Shown here one piece after another: positions 8,181 to 17,289 of a stretch of DNA of 64,000 nucleotides (position 1 is the first letter of the stretch; the number at the start of each line of letters is the position of its first letter). A program made the position numbers and the translations under genes. Source of the stretch: Paraburkholderia sp. Ac-20340 (GTDB lineage: Bacteria > Pseudomonadota > Gammaproteobacteria > Burkholderiales > Burkholderiaceae); NCBI RefSeq assembly GCF_017104965.1, contig NZ_JAAGPR010000006.1:124001-188000 (forward strand). The letters run 5' to 3'. The notes beneath the pieces were generated by a model that searched no databases, had not been told where the DNA came from, and saw only the letters and a list, made by a program, of their open reading frames with translations.

Positions 8181-9665
8181 ATGACGGCAACTCGCTCCTA
8201 TCGTCCTTTCCTCGCGCCGCTTTCAACGCTGGCGGCGGCCTGCGCGCTCGCCGCGTGTACGGTTGGCCCCGACTATCACGGCGCGCCTGCCGTGGCGCCC
8301 GAAGCGGCCAGCGCCGCTTCGTTCGTGCGCACGCCGGCGCAAGGCGTGACACCCGCACGCGCGCCCAGCGAATGGTGGCTCGCATTCGACGATCCGCAAT
8401 TGAATGCGCTGATTTCCGCTGCATTCGAGCACAATCCCGATCTGCGCGCCGCCCGTGCCCGTCTGCGCGAATCGCGTGCGCAACTCCAGCAGCAGCGTGG
8501 CGCGGAAATGCCGAAGATCTCGGCCGCCGTCGCCGCGCCCCGTATGCGCGAGCCCGACCTGAGTTCGTTCTCGTCGAGTAGCGGGAGTTCGAGTTCCAGT
8601 TCGTCGGGGTCGAGCGGCCGCGGTCCGCTGCAGTTCTACACGGCGGGTTTCGACGCTTCGTGGGAGATCGATCTGTTCGGCGGCACGCGACGCGCGGTGG
8701 AAGCCGCGAGCGACGAAGCCGATGCCGTCGATGCCGATCTCGCCGATGCACAAGTCTCGCTCGCTGCCGAAGTGGCGCAGGCCTATGTCGACCTGCGCAA
8801 CGAGCAGCAGCGTTTGTTGATCGCGCAACAAACTGCCGAATTGCAGCAGCAGTCGCTGACGCTCACTGAGCAGCGCCGTAAAGGCGGCACGGCTGCGGAC
8901 GTCGATGTCGAGCGTTTGACCACGCAGGTCGAAACCACGCGTTCGACCATTACGCCGCTGGCTTCGCAGGTGGAGACGTCGCTCGACCAACTTGCCGTGC
9001 TCACCGGCAAGGCGCCGGGCGCGCTCGACGCCGAACTCGCTGCGCCGCGCGCGCTGCCGGTGCTGCCGGCTTCGGTGCCGGTCGGCGATCCGGCGGCGAT
9101 GTTCGCGCAGCGTCCCGACATCCGCGCGGCCGAGCGGCGTCTCGCGTCGAGCAACGCGCAGATTGGCGAGCATGTCGCCGATTTCCTGCCCAAGCTCACG
9201 CTATTCGGCGATCTGGGCTTCACGGCGGCGGACCCGGGCCACCTGCTGCGCAAGAACAATTTCAGCTGGGTTGGCGTGCCGTATCTGCAATGGAATCTGT
9301 TCGACTTCGGCCGCACGATGGGTGCGGTACGCGGCGCGCAAGCGTCGCGCGATGAAGCCGAAGCGCGTTACGAAAAGACCGTGCTCGCCGCGCTGCAGGA
9401 TGCGAACGGTGCGCTTTCGCGCTACGGCTATCAGCGCGAACATCTGGTGACGCTGCAGAAAGTGCAGACCTCGGCGCAGCGTTCGGCCGTGCTGATGCGT
9501 CAGCGTTATCGTGCGGGCGCATCCAGTCTGGTCGATCTGCTCGATACGCAGCGCGCGGAATTTCTCGCGCAACAGGATGTGATTTCGGGGCAGGCCGAAC
9601 TGCTCAAGGACTTCATTTCCATTCAGAAAAGTCTGGGTCTGGGCTGGCGTAGCAACGCCAGCTAA
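8181..9665 (+). CDS. NodT family outer-membrane efflux lipoprotein
   Basis: The outer-membrane channel of the tripartite pump, 494 residues. The signal peptide ends in a lipobox (ALAAC, lipidated Cys26), followed by TVGPDYHGAP, which is typical for NodT/OprM proteins. Two outer-membrane efflux repeats follow, with the second showing QRPDIRAAERRLASSNAQIG. A serine-rich stretch at about residues 131-147 (SSSSGSSS-type) sits in the first repeat and is probably an exposed loop; it is unusually low in complexity for this family. It lies 18 bp after the pump gene, so the three genes form one operon. Confidence 0.92.
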   Translation: MTATRSYRPFLAPLSTLAAACALAACTVGPDYHGAPAVAPEAASAASFVRTPAQGVTPARAPSEWWLAFDDPQLNALISAAFEHNPDLRAARARLRESRAQLQQQRGAEMPKISAAVAAPRMREPDLSSFSSSSGSSSSSSSGSSGRGPLQFYTAGFDASWEIDLFGGTRRAVEAASDEADAVDADLADAQVSLAAEVAQAYVDLRNEQQRLLIAQQTAELQQQSLTLTEQRRKGGTAADVDVERLTTQVETTRSTITPLASQVETSLDQLAVLTGKAPGALDAELAAPRALPVLPASVPVGDPAAMFAQRPDIRAAERRLASSNAQIGEHVADFLPKLTLFGDLGFTAADPGHLLRKNNFSWVGVPYLQWNLFDFGRTMGAVRGAQASRDEAEARYEKTVLAALQDANGALSRYGYQREHLVTLQKVQTSAQRSAVLMRQRYRAGASSLVDLLDTQRAEFLAQQDVISGQAELLKDFISIQKSLGLGWRSNAS

Positions 9666-9674
9666 ATATGACGA

Positions 9675-9720
9675 TGAGGTGTGCAATACATCGGGCGATC
9701 GTCTGATATTGCACGCCTCA
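9675..9720. terminator. Long hairpin after the efflux operon
   Basis: TGAGGTGTGCAATA (9675-9688) pairs with TATTGCACGCCTCA (9707-9720), 14 bp with one wobble and an 18-nt loop. It begins 9 bp after the NodT stop. There is no T-run, so termination is inferred from position; a regulatory role for kdgT is an alternative. Confidence 0.45.
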
Positions 9721-9866
9721 TGACTCAAATAGTGAGAAAACCCCGTAAATCAACGGGTAAACGCTGAGCGCTCGCAGCCAAAATACCAAAACGCCTCTTC
9801 CGTGGCGCTGCTACTATTTTTCTGAAGAAAGCAGCCCGAGACTGGATACAAGTCCAAGGAGGAGGC

Positions 9867-10883
9867 ATGAAGCTGAAGAAGGCCATCGATCGCGTGCCTG
9901 GCGGTCTGATGCTGGTGCCATTGCTGCTCGGCGCCTGCGTGCATACGTTCGCGCCCGGCGCGGGCAAATACTTCGGTTCTTTCACCAACGGCCTGATTGC
10001 GGGCACCGTGCCTATTCTTGCCGTATGGTTCTTCTGCATGGGCGCGACCATCGACCTGCGCGCGACTGGCACCGTGCTGCGCAAATCCGGCACGCTGCTC
10101 GTCACGAAGATGCTGGTGGCGTGGATCGCCACGCTGGTTGCCGCGCACTTTCTGCCCGTCGATGGCATCAAAAGCGGCCTGTTTGCAGGCCTTTCCATCC
10201 TCGCGATCACCACCTCGATGGACATGACCAACGGCGGTCTCTACGCCGCCGTCATGCAGCAGTACGGCACGAAAGAAGAAGCGGGCGCATTCGTGCTGAT
10301 GTCGATCGAATCGGGGCCGCTCGTCAGCATGATCATTCTGGGCGCGACCGGCGTGGCATTTTTCGAACCGCGTTTATTTGTGGGCGCGGTATTGCCGTTC
10401 TTTGTCGGTTTTGTGCTCGGCAATCTCGATCACGATCTGCGCGAACTCTTCGGGCGGTGCGTGCATCCGCTCATTCCGTTCTTTGGCTTTGCACTGGGCA
10501 ACGGCATCGATCTCAACGTGATCGCGACCAGTGGTTTCGCGGGCGTGATGCTCGGTCTTGGCGTGATCGTCGTGACCGGCATTCCGCTGATTCTTGCCGA
10601 TCGTCTGATTGCGGGCGGCAACGGCGCGGCGGGACTGGCGGCGTCGTCCACCGCGGGCGCGGCCGTGGCGAACCCGGCGATCATCGGCGAAATGATTCCG
10701 CGCTTCAAGCCGCTCGTGCCGGCCGCAACCGCAATGGTCGCCACGGCCTGCCTCGTGACGGCCATTCTGGTGCCGATACTCACCGCCATCTGGGTGCGCA
10801 GAAAGAGTGCGCGCGAGGCGCTGCGCGCCGAATTCATGGGGCCGCCGATGCAACCGGTCCACGGCCGCGACGCGCATGTTTGA
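9867..10883 (+). CDS. kdgT: 2-keto-3-deoxygluconate permease
   Basis: A proton symporter of the inner membrane for 2-keto-3-deoxygluconate, an intermediate of pectin and uronate breakdown. The 338 residues follow the E. coli KdgT pattern closely: [15 protein letters not shown] at the start, [36 protein letters not shown] and [13 protein letters not shown]. About ten hydrophobic segments are present. A strong ribosome site (AAGGAGGAGGC) stands directly before the ATG. No kdgK, kdgA or uronate genes lie nearby, so it stands alone. It converges on the cytochrome b561 gene with only 4 bp between the stops. Confidence 0.95.
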   Translation: MKLKKAIDRVPGGLMLVPLLLGACVHTFAPGAGKYFGSFTNGLIAGTVPILAVWFFCMGATIDLRATGTVLRKSGTLLVTKMLVAWIATLVAAHFLPVDGIKSGLFAGLSILAITTSMDMTNGGLYAAVMQQYGTKEEAGAFVLMSIESGPLVSMIILGATGVAFFEPRLFVGAVLPFFVGFVLGNLDHDLRELFGRCVHPLIPFFGFALGNGIDLNVIATSGFAGVMLGLGVIVVTGIPLILADRLIAGGNGAAGLAASSTAGAAVANPAIIGEMIPRFKPLVPAATAMVATACLVTAILVPILTAIWVRRKSAREALRAEFMGPPMQPVHGRDAHV

Positions 10884-10887
10884 CGGT

Positions 10888-11421
10888 TTATCCGCGCGCC
10901 ATGCTGCTGAATACGCCATCGCGCCGGATCCATGCGTGGAACAGCGCCGCGCCCAGATGCATCATCACCGTTGCGAACAGCAGCAAGGCGAGCCATGTAT
11001 GCGCCGCACGCAGCAAGGCATAAAGCGTGACGCTGTGCGGCGCGATGGGCGGTAGATGCACGGCGCCCGCGAGCACCACGGGATAACCTGCCGCCGATAG
11101 CATCGCCCAGCCAATCAGGGGCATCGCAATCATCAAGGCATAAAGCAGCAGATGCGACGCATGCGCGGCGGTGCGCTGCCAGCCTGGGATATCGCGAGGT
11201 AAAGGCGGCGTGCCGCGTGTCAGGCGCACGACAACGCGCACGATCACCAGCACGAGCAAGGCGATGCCGAGCGGCCGATGCAGTGCGATCAGGCTGTCGT
11301 GTAGCGTCGAAACCGTCGCCACCATCCCCACACCCACAAAGAGCATGGCAACGATCAGGACTGCCATCGACCAGTGAAGCAGGCGGGCGAGGCCGCTGAA
11401 ATGCGCGTGGACGGGCTTCAT
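10888..11421 (-). CDS. Cytochrome b561 family protein
   Basis: A four-helix inner-membrane b-type cytochrome of 177 residues. The N-terminal RLLHWSMAVLIVAML (His16), ALHRPLGIALL, HASHLLLYALM and the C-terminal RAAHTWLALLLF segments hold the histidines expected to bind heme. Its start codon shares one base with the stop of the catalase-like gene before it (TAATG), so the two are translationally coupled. The likely role is to pass electrons from the quinone pool to the periplasmic partner; this is an inference from the pairing. Confidence 0.88.
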   Translation of the reverse strand: MKPVHAHFSGLARLLHWSMAVLIVAMLFVGVGMVATVSTLHDSLIALHRPLGIALLVLVIVRVVVRLTRGTPPLPRDIPGWQRTAAHASHLLLYALMIAMPLIGWAMLSAAGYPVVLAGAVHLPPIAPHSVTLYALLRAAHTWLALLLFATVMMHLGAALFHAWIRRDGVFSSMARG

Positions 11422-12476
11422 TACTGGGCTTCTCCATGTTCGTGTGCCAGGGCGGCTTGCTCGCGCGTGCGGCGGTTGAACGACACCGAATAGGCGGCGG
11501 AGCGCGCGGCGAGCAGCGGGTCGTCAGAAGGCTTCAGACCATCGGGCAGGATGGTCGGATCGTAATTGACGTCGCGGCAGGCGCCTGCGCGTTGCGGTGT
11601 GGCCTGGCGCAGCACGAGCGTGCCCGCGTCGATCTGCTGGCGCGAATCCGGCCATTGCTGCGTGGCGTCGCTGGTGGCGTCGCCTGGTGCCGCTACGGCG
11701 AGCACCAGATGCCAGCGCAGCGGACCTTGTGCGAGCCGGGTGTCGAGATCGTCGGCGAGGAAATCGGGGTTGTGTTTCTGATCGGCGGATTCGGCTTCGA
11801 ATGGCGTCTCGGGCACCATCTCCCAGCGTACCGCCTGCATTTTGCCTTCGGCATTGGTCGCGATGAACGCGTTGATGCCCCAGAAAGGCGTATTCGCGAA
11901 GCTCGATGAAGGCGGATGCGCTTTCAACCATTGGCGAAACGGCAGCGTTTCCGGGTTCGCGCTAAAAAATGCATTGAGTTTCGCGGGATCGGGCTTGCCG
12001 GTTGTCGGATCGGGTTTCGACGCGACCAGTTGCTGATAAAACTGCTTCGGGGTACGAACCACAAAGACTGGTGCGGAATTCATGCCGGTGCGCCATTGCT
12101 CGCCGTCCTTCAACTGGAATAGCAAGGCCATGCTGCGCACCGGTATGCTGGCGTCAGGCGCCGATGGATTGCTGCCCGGAATCGCCAGGCGTCCAATGAC
12201 GGGCGTGGCGCCCGGCGCGAACACGGCCGCGCGCGATACGCTTGCGCCATTGCCGTTGCTATCGAATTCGCCTTCCACGCACAGGCCTTTCGCGTGATTG
12301 CGCCGATAGCCCGTGTGGACGCCATAGTTCGTTTCGAATGTGTTGACGATGTGCGGCGCGTCCAGCCGCGTCGGCGTCAGCCATCCTGCCGTCCATGCGA
12401 ACAGGCCAGCGGTGCCACCGATTACGGCTGCAATGGCGGCAAGCCTGCAAGGTACGCAGATAGGGGGGCGGCTCAT
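11421..12476 (-). CDS. Exported catalase-related peroxidase (SrpA-like)
   Basis: A heme protein of the catalase superfamily, 351 residues, shorter than classical catalases as in the SrpA family. An N-terminal hydrophobic segment (about residues 11-31) suggests export or anchoring in the periplasm. The distal histidine is His61 in RRNHAKGLCVEGEF, and the proximal heme tyrosine lies near the C-terminus in LLAARSAAYSVS. The start MSRPPICVP is chosen because the longer frame is unlike the family. It overlaps the cytochrome b561 gene by one base. A peroxidase fed by the cytochrome is likely; true catalase activity is not certain. Confidence 0.87.
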   Translation of the reverse strand: MSRPPICVPCRLAAIAAVIGGTAGLFAWTAGWLTPTRLDAPHIVNTFETNYGVHTGYRRNHAKGLCVEGEFDSNGNGASVSRAAVFAPGATPVIGRLAIPGSNPSAPDASIPVRSMALLFQLKDGEQWRTGMNSAPVFVVRTPKQFYQQLVASKPDPTTGKPDPAKLNAFFSANPETLPFRQWLKAHPPSSSFANTPFWGINAFIATNAEGKMQAVRWEMVPETPFEAESADQKHNPDFLADDLDTRLAQGPLRWHLVLAVAAPGDATSDATQQWPDSRQQIDAGTLVLRQATPQRAGACRDVNYDPTILPDGLKPSDDPLLAARSAAYSVSFNRRTREQAALAHEHGEAQ

Positions 12477-12687
12477 GATGCGGCTCCGTTGGCGTACGAT
12501 GCGATCGTCGGGATGCGCGAGTGCGGGAATGGCGATGGGCGATGGGGCATGATCGGTCCTGTCTCGAAGGTCATGGTGGCCGTTATGAGCGTCAACAGGG
12601 CGATGGCGCGTTCTATTCCCGTCGTATGTAAAGAAATTCGATCTGTAAGGCGCGTGCAAGAAACTGCACGCAGCGAAGGAGAAAGCG

Positions 12688-13080
12688 ATGCGCCAAGGAG
12701 GATGTTTGTGCGGCAGCGTCCGCTACGAGATCGCGGGCGAGCCGATCGGCACGACGGCGTGCCATTGCGTGGATTGCCGGCGCGCATCGGGGGCGCCGTT
12801 CGTCGGCTGGATGAGTGTGTCGCGCGATGCATTCAAACTGGTTGCGGGTGCAACGAAATCGTATGCGTCGAGCGAAGGGGTAGAGCGGGCGTTTTGCCCG
12901 GAATGCGGTACGCCGCTGACTTACCGCAGTGCGGCGTATGCCGATGAAATCGACGTTGCCACCGGCACGCTGGATGCGCCCGGCGCAGCGCCGCCCGAGG
13001 ATCACACCTGGACGTCGCAACAGCTCGATTGGGTGCAGCTGGCGGATGATCTGCCGACCTATCCGCGCAACCGCGAGTAA
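12688..13080 (+). CDS. GFA family zinc protein (CENP-V/GFA domain)
   Basis: A 130-residue cytoplasmic protein of the family named after glutathione-dependent formaldehyde-activating enzyme. The zinc ligands are all present: GCLCG (about residues 6-8), CHCVDC (about 25-30) and FCPECGT (about 69-73). A clear ribosome site (GAAGGAG) precedes the ATG. Few members have a proven reaction, so formaldehyde chemistry should not be assumed. It is transcribed away from the catalase gene, across about 210 bp, and converges on the aldehyde dehydrogenase gene. Confidence 0.87.
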   Translation: MRQGGCLCGSVRYEIAGEPIGTTACHCVDCRRASGAPFVGWMSVSRDAFKLVAGATKSYASSEGVERAFCPECGTPLTYRSAAYADEIDVATGTLDAPGAAPPEDHTWTSQQLDWVQLADDLPTYPRNRE

Positions 13081-13109
13081 AGAGTGAAACCTTAAGCCTG
13101 AAACCCGAA

Positions 13110-13139
13110 GCGCGGCGCGCCGGAATCAACGCGCCGCGC
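13110..13139. terminator. Bidirectional hairpin between GFA gene and aldehyde dehydrogenase gene
   Basis: GCGCGGCGCG (13110-13119) and CGCGCCGCGC (13130-13139) form a perfect 10-bp stem with a 10-nt loop, between two convergent genes. No T-run is visible on either side. Confidence 0.55.
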
Positions 13140-13148
13140 GTCCTGCGA

Positions 13149-14591
13149 TCAACGATGCTCGGTGACGAACTTGGTCACGAGGTACGGCTCCATCGCTTCG
13201 GTGCCGCCTTCCGAACCGTAGCCCGAATCCTTCACGCCGCCGAACGGCACTTCAGGCAGTGCGAGGCCGTGGTGGTTGATCGACAGCATGCCGGTTTCGA
13301 TGTCTTCGGAAAGCGCCGCCGAAGTGGCCGCCGAACGCGTGTACGCATAAGCCGCGAGGCCAAAGGGCAGGCGATTCGCTTCGGCGATCACGTCTTCGTA
13401 GCGCGAGAAACGCGAAACCGGCGCGAGCGGGCCGAACGGCTCTTCGGTCATGATGCGCGCGGAAAGCGGCACATCGGCCAGCACGGTGGGCGCGAAGAAG
13501 TAGCCTTCGCGGCCGACGCGTTCGCCGCCCGTGAGCACCTTCGCGCCGTGTTCGCGCGCATCGGCGACAAGACGTTCCATCGCGGCGAGGCGACGATCGT
13601 TCGCGAGCGGGCCCATCTGCACGCCTTCCTCAAGACCGTTGCCGACCTTGATGGTCTTCGTCGTGGCGACGAAGTGTTCGAGGAATTCGTCATAGGCCGC
13701 GTCTTCAATCAGGAAGCGCGTAGGCGAAATGCAGACCTGGCCCGCGTTGCGGAACTTGGCGATAGCGAGCAGCTTCGCGGCGCGCGGAATGTCCGCATCG
13801 GCGAACACGATCGCGGGCGCGTGGCCGCCCAGTTCCATCGTGACGCGCTTCATGTGCTCGCCGGCCTTCGCGGCCAGCAGCTTGCCCACCGGCGTCGAGC
13901 CCGTGAACGAGATCTTGCGGATGGCCGGGTGCGCGATCAGATACGACGAGACATCCGAAGGCACGCCAAACACGAGATTGAGCGCGCCCTGCGGCACGCC
14001 TGCGTCGATGAACACCTGCACGAGCGCGGCGCAGCTCGCGGGCGTTTCTTCCGGTCCCTTGAGCACGACGGTACAGCCCGAGGCGAGCGCGGCCGAGACC
14101 TTGCGCACCGCTTGATTCACCGGGAAGTTCCAGGGCGTGAAGCACGCGACCGGGCCGACCGGCTCGCGCGTGACGATCTGGCGCACGGCGTCCGTGCGCG
14201 ACGGCACCACGCGGCCATAGGTACGGCGGCCTTCTTCGGCGAACCAGTCGATGATGTCGCCGCCTGCCAGCACTTCGGCCTTGGCTTCGCCAACCGGCTT
14301 GCCTTGCTCGCGCGTCATGATGGCGGCGATGTCGCCTGCGCGCTCGCGCAGCAGGTCGGCGGCGCGGCGCATCAGCTTGCTGCGCTCGAGCGGCGAGACC
14401 TTGCGCCATGCGTTGAACGCGCGCGCCGCGGCTTCGGCGGCATCCGAAAGGTCCTGTTCGCTGGCGAGGCTCAGGCGTCCGATCTCCGCCTCGGTGGCGG
14501 GGTCGATCACGGCAATCGTCTTTGCGCCGGCGCGCCAGGCGCCGTCGACGTAAATCTGGGTATCCGGGTAGGGCTTCGCGCTCGAAGTCAT
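13149..14591 (-). CDS. NAD(P)-dependent aldehyde dehydrogenase, succinate-semialdehyde dehydrogenase-like
   Basis: A cytoplasmic aldehyde dehydrogenase of 480 residues. The general base Glu253 is in TMELGGHAP and the catalytic Cys287 is in [24 protein letters not shown] and GSTPVGKLL mark the cofactor-binding domain. The overall pattern is closest to the GabD/succinate-semialdehyde group, though an alpha-ketoglutarate-semialdehyde enzyme is a possible alternative. The start [10 protein letters not shown] has GAGGATCG ahead of it; the frame upstream (23 residues) is unlike the family. No gabT is adjacent. A strong hairpin separates it from the receptor gene upstream. Confidence 0.88.
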   Translation of the reverse strand: MTSSAKPYPDTQIYVDGAWRAGAKTIAVIDPATEAEIGRLSLASEQDLSDAAEAAARAFNAWRKVSPLERSKLMRRAADLLRERAGDIAAIMTREQGKPVGEAKAEVLAGGDIIDWFAEEGRRTYGRVVPSRTDAVRQIVTREPVGPVACFTPWNFPVNQAVRKVSAALASGCTVVLKGPEETPASCAALVQVFIDAGVPQGALNLVFGVPSDVSSYLIAHPAIRKISFTGSTPVGKLLAAKAGEHMKRVTMELGGHAPAIVFADADIPRAAKLLAIAKFRNAGQVCISPTRFLIEDAAYDEFLEHFVATTKTIKVGNGLEEGVQMGPLANDRRLAAMERLVADAREHGAKVLTGGERVGREGYFFAPTVLADVPLSARIMTEEPFGPLAPVSRFSRYEDVIAEANRLPFGLAAYAYTRSAATSAALSEDIETGMLSINHHGLALPEVPFGGVKDSGYGSEGGTEAMEPYLVTKFVTEHR

Positions 14592-14727
14592 GATGGAACG
14601 ATCCTCTTGAACAATGCAACGGTAAGGGAAGCCGACGCCGCGCGCGGCAACGCGTGACATCGTGGCCGGGAAACAGAACCGCCTATTCTGCCACCGCTGC
14701 GCGCGCTTTGCTGGTGACGCAAACGCA

Positions 14728-14756
14728 AAGGGCCTTCGAAAATCTCGAAGGCCCTT
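14728..14756 (-). terminator. Terminator of the siderophore receptor gene
   Basis: AAGGGCCTTCGA and TCGAAGGCCCTT form a perfect 12-bp stem with a 5-nt loop, 34 bp after the receptor stop. The minus strand ends in CCCTTTG, a short T-run. Confidence 0.75.
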
Positions 14757-14790
14757 ATTGTCTGGTGCTTACGCGCAATGAATTGCTGCG

Positions 14791-16995
14791 TTAAAACTCG
14801 ATCGTGGCGTTGGCAACGAAGGTGCGCGTGGCCGAAGGCATCACGTAGTAGCCCCACGCTGCCGTCCAGTAGCGGCGATTGAAAAGGTTGTTCACGCCGG
14901 CGCGCAGCGTGACGTCCTTGCCGGCGACCTGGGTGTCGTATTTCGCGCTCAGGTCCCACGTGGTGTATGCCGGGACGAATTGCGTATTCGCGGCATCGAC
15001 GGCCATATTGCCCACGTATTTGCCGCCGAACGCAACGGTCAGCGCGCGCAGATACGACGGGTTGTATTCCACGCGGCCCGTGAGCGTGAAGCGCGGCGCG
15101 CCATAGACGCGCTTGCCTTCGACACTGGCATCGTCCACGTCGACGGCCTTGGCGTCGAGCCACATCACGCCGCCCATCAGACGCCAGTCGTGCGCGAGTT
15201 GCAGCCAGCCGCTCGCATCGACGCCTTGATAGCGCCTGGTGCCGCTTTGCACGAACACATTGGCGCTATTGGTGTACTCGTAGCCCTGATCGATGCGGAA
15301 CAGCGCGAGATTCGCGCCCCAGTTGCGATGATCGGCCTTGAAACCCACTTCGTATTGCTTGCTCTTGAGCGGGCCGTAAGTCTGCGGATAGTTGACGTTG
15401 GTATTGCTCGCCGCTCCGCCTTGCTGCAGCGCTTCGACATAGCTCGCGTAGAGCGTCGAATCGGCATCGAGCTTGTACATCAGCGCAACGGTGGGCGTGA
15501 CGGGATTCGCGCTGTAATCGGCATTGACCGACTGATCGGGCTGATAGACACGGTCGCGGAACTGCGTATAACGCAGGCCCAGCAGCGCGGAAATGCGCGA
15601 GTTGAATTGCACCGTGTCGCTCGCGTAGAGCGCAGTCTGCGACGTGACTTCATGGCGATAGAGATTCTCGCCGATATTCACTGCGTCGTTGGTCAGCAGC
15701 GTGCTCTGATAGAGATTGCCGTTGCCGAGAAAATAGCCGCTGTTCCAGCCTTCGCTATTGTCGTATTCGCTGGTCTGCGTCTGATAGCTCGCGCCGAGCA
15801 CCACGTCATGTTTGAGCGGGCCGGTGTTGAATTTGCCTTCCACCATGGCGTCGACGTTCTGGTAGAAGTAGCGCGTCAGGGCCGCGTACAGCGTGTTGCT
15901 GTAGTTGCCCGTCGCATCGGTCACCATCAGCAGGCTGTCCGAGTTGGTGCGGTTTTCCTTGGCGAAGCGGTACTTGAGGTTCGCGTGCCAGTTTTCGGAG
16001 AGACGATATTCCAGCCCGGTGCCGAACGAAGCGATCTCGGTCTGGTAGTAGTTCTGCGGTTGCGTAAGCTGGTGCGTGACCTTGCTCGCATCGGGGATCG
16101 GCGTGTCGTAAAACCAGATCCCGAATAGCGTGCCGTTGGTCTTGCGCTTCTGATAAAACGCGTCGACGGTCCACGTGAGGTCCGGCGTGATGCGGAAGTC
16201 GAGCGCGAGCGACGCCACCTGGCGGCGCACGTGGCCGTTGGCTTCGGCGGTATTGCCGTCTTCGTTGACGAGGTTGAGTCGATAGCCAAAGCGCTTGTCG
16301 TTGCCGAAGCGTCCGCCCAGATCGATTTTCTCGCTGAATACGCCCGCCGACTGATAACCGATCGAGAAGCTGCGATAGGGATCGTCGGTGGGGCGCTTGA
16401 GCACGTAATTGACGATGCCGCCGGGATTGCTGAAGCCGTACATAAAGCCCGAAAGACCCTTGAGCAGTTCGACCTGCTCGAACGGTTCGAGCGATAGTTC
16501 GGTGTCCCAGGAAGGGAAGTTCTGGCCATCGACCTTGACGCCGTTGAGCATGTCGATCGGCAGGCCGCGAATGCTGAACGCCGAGTTTTCGCCGGTCAGG
16601 TTGTCGCCGATATTCGTGACCGCCGGATCGTACTTGAACAGATCGTTGGCGGTGCTGGCGAGGCGGTCCTTGCCTTGCTCGGTGGTGACGACGTCGGTGG
16701 AGAACGGCGTGTCCACCTGGCGCCGGTTGCCCAGCGCGCCTGCCGAGACACGCTCGGGGGAAGCCGCTTCGCTGTCGCGCGTCGCGCTGACCTTGACGGT
16801 GGGCAACGCCGTGGCGCTGCCGGTCTGGCTTTCGTTCTGCGCGGTCTCCTGCGCCCAGCCCGTGGCCGACAAAGTGGACAACGTCAGGCCGGCGCTCACC
16901 AGCAAGGCGGCGCTCAGCGGAATGCGCGTGCGGGCGGCGCAGCGCACGGCGACAAAGCCGGGGCCGGAACGGCGGACGGCGGCGGTGTTCTTCAT
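14791..16995 (-). CDS. TonB-dependent siderophore receptor
   Basis: An outer-membrane ferric-siderophore importer of 734 residues, normal for the FhuA/FpvA group. It has an N-terminal signal peptide (cleavage near TGWAQE), a plug domain (about residues 70-200) with SAFSIRGLPIDMLNGVKVDG and LLKGLSGFMYGFSNPGGIVNYVLKRP, and a 22-strand barrel ending in the usual terminal phenylalanine (NATIEF). No extra N-terminal signalling domain or FecI/FecR pair is seen. A Fur-like box lies 87 bp upstream, so iron repression is likely. The siderophore is unknown and no biosynthesis genes are near. Confidence 0.94.
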   Translation of the reverse strand: MKNTAAVRRSGPGFVAVRCAARTRIPLSAALLVSAGLTLSTLSATGWAQETAQNESQTGSATALPTVKVSATRDSEAASPERVSAGALGNRRQVDTPFSTDVVTTEQGKDRLASTANDLFKYDPAVTNIGDNLTGENSAFSIRGLPIDMLNGVKVDGQNFPSWDTELSLEPFEQVELLKGLSGFMYGFSNPGGIVNYVLKRPTDDPYRSFSIGYQSAGVFSEKIDLGGRFGNDKRFGYRLNLVNEDGNTAEANGHVRRQVASLALDFRITPDLTWTVDAFYQKRKTNGTLFGIWFYDTPIPDASKVTHQLTQPQNYYQTEIASFGTGLEYRLSENWHANLKYRFAKENRTNSDSLLMVTDATGNYSNTLYAALTRYFYQNVDAMVEGKFNTGPLKHDVVLGASYQTQTSEYDNSEGWNSGYFLGNGNLYQSTLLTNDAVNIGENLYRHEVTSQTALYASDTVQFNSRISALLGLRYTQFRDRVYQPDQSVNADYSANPVTPTVALMYKLDADSTLYASYVEALQQGGAASNTNVNYPQTYGPLKSKQYEVGFKADHRNWGANLALFRIDQGYEYTNSANVFVQSGTRRYQGVDASGWLQLAHDWRLMGGVMWLDAKAVDVDDASVEGKRVYGAPRFTLTGRVEYNPSYLRALTVAFGGKYVGNMAVDAANTQFVPAYTTWDLSAKYDTQVAGKDVTLRAGVNNLFNRRYWTAAWGYYVMPSATRTFVANATIEF

Positions 16996-17081
16996 GTGTT
17001 CGATCGGCCGGATGCCCGGCTCACGTTGATTTTGTTATGGGTGCCGAGGGCGGCGCGAGAACTTCAAGGAGCGCCGCAAAT

Positions 17082-17100
17082 GCTAATGCAAATGATTCGC
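17082..17100 (-). promoter_or_regulatory. Putative Fur box of the receptor gene
   Basis: GCTAATGCAAATGATTCGC matches 13 of 19 positions of the consensus Fur box and keeps its three-hexamer layout (two forward, one base, one reverse). It sits 87 bp upstream of the receptor start, where a promoter is expected. Confidence 0.65.
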
Positions 17101-17230
17101 ATATACAAAGAAATTCAACAAGCCTACTGAAAGGTCGGATATTGGCAACAGTCAGCTTCCGTTGGCTTGAAATGGGGGCCGATTTGTGTTCAAAGCGCGC
17201 TGTTTTTGTCGGATGAATTCGGCCAGGAAA

Positions 17231-17255
17231 TAAAAACGGCGCCCGAAGGCGCCGT
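17231..17255 (-). terminator. Intrinsic terminator of the phospholipase C gene
   Basis: On the minus strand ACGGCGCC-TTCG-GGCGCCGT is followed by TTTTTA: an 8-bp stem, a stable UUCG tetraloop and a T-run, 34 bp after the stop. Confidence 0.85.
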
Positions 17256-17289
17256 CTGGAAGGGCGATGAGGCGGGCGCGGCCGCTTCG

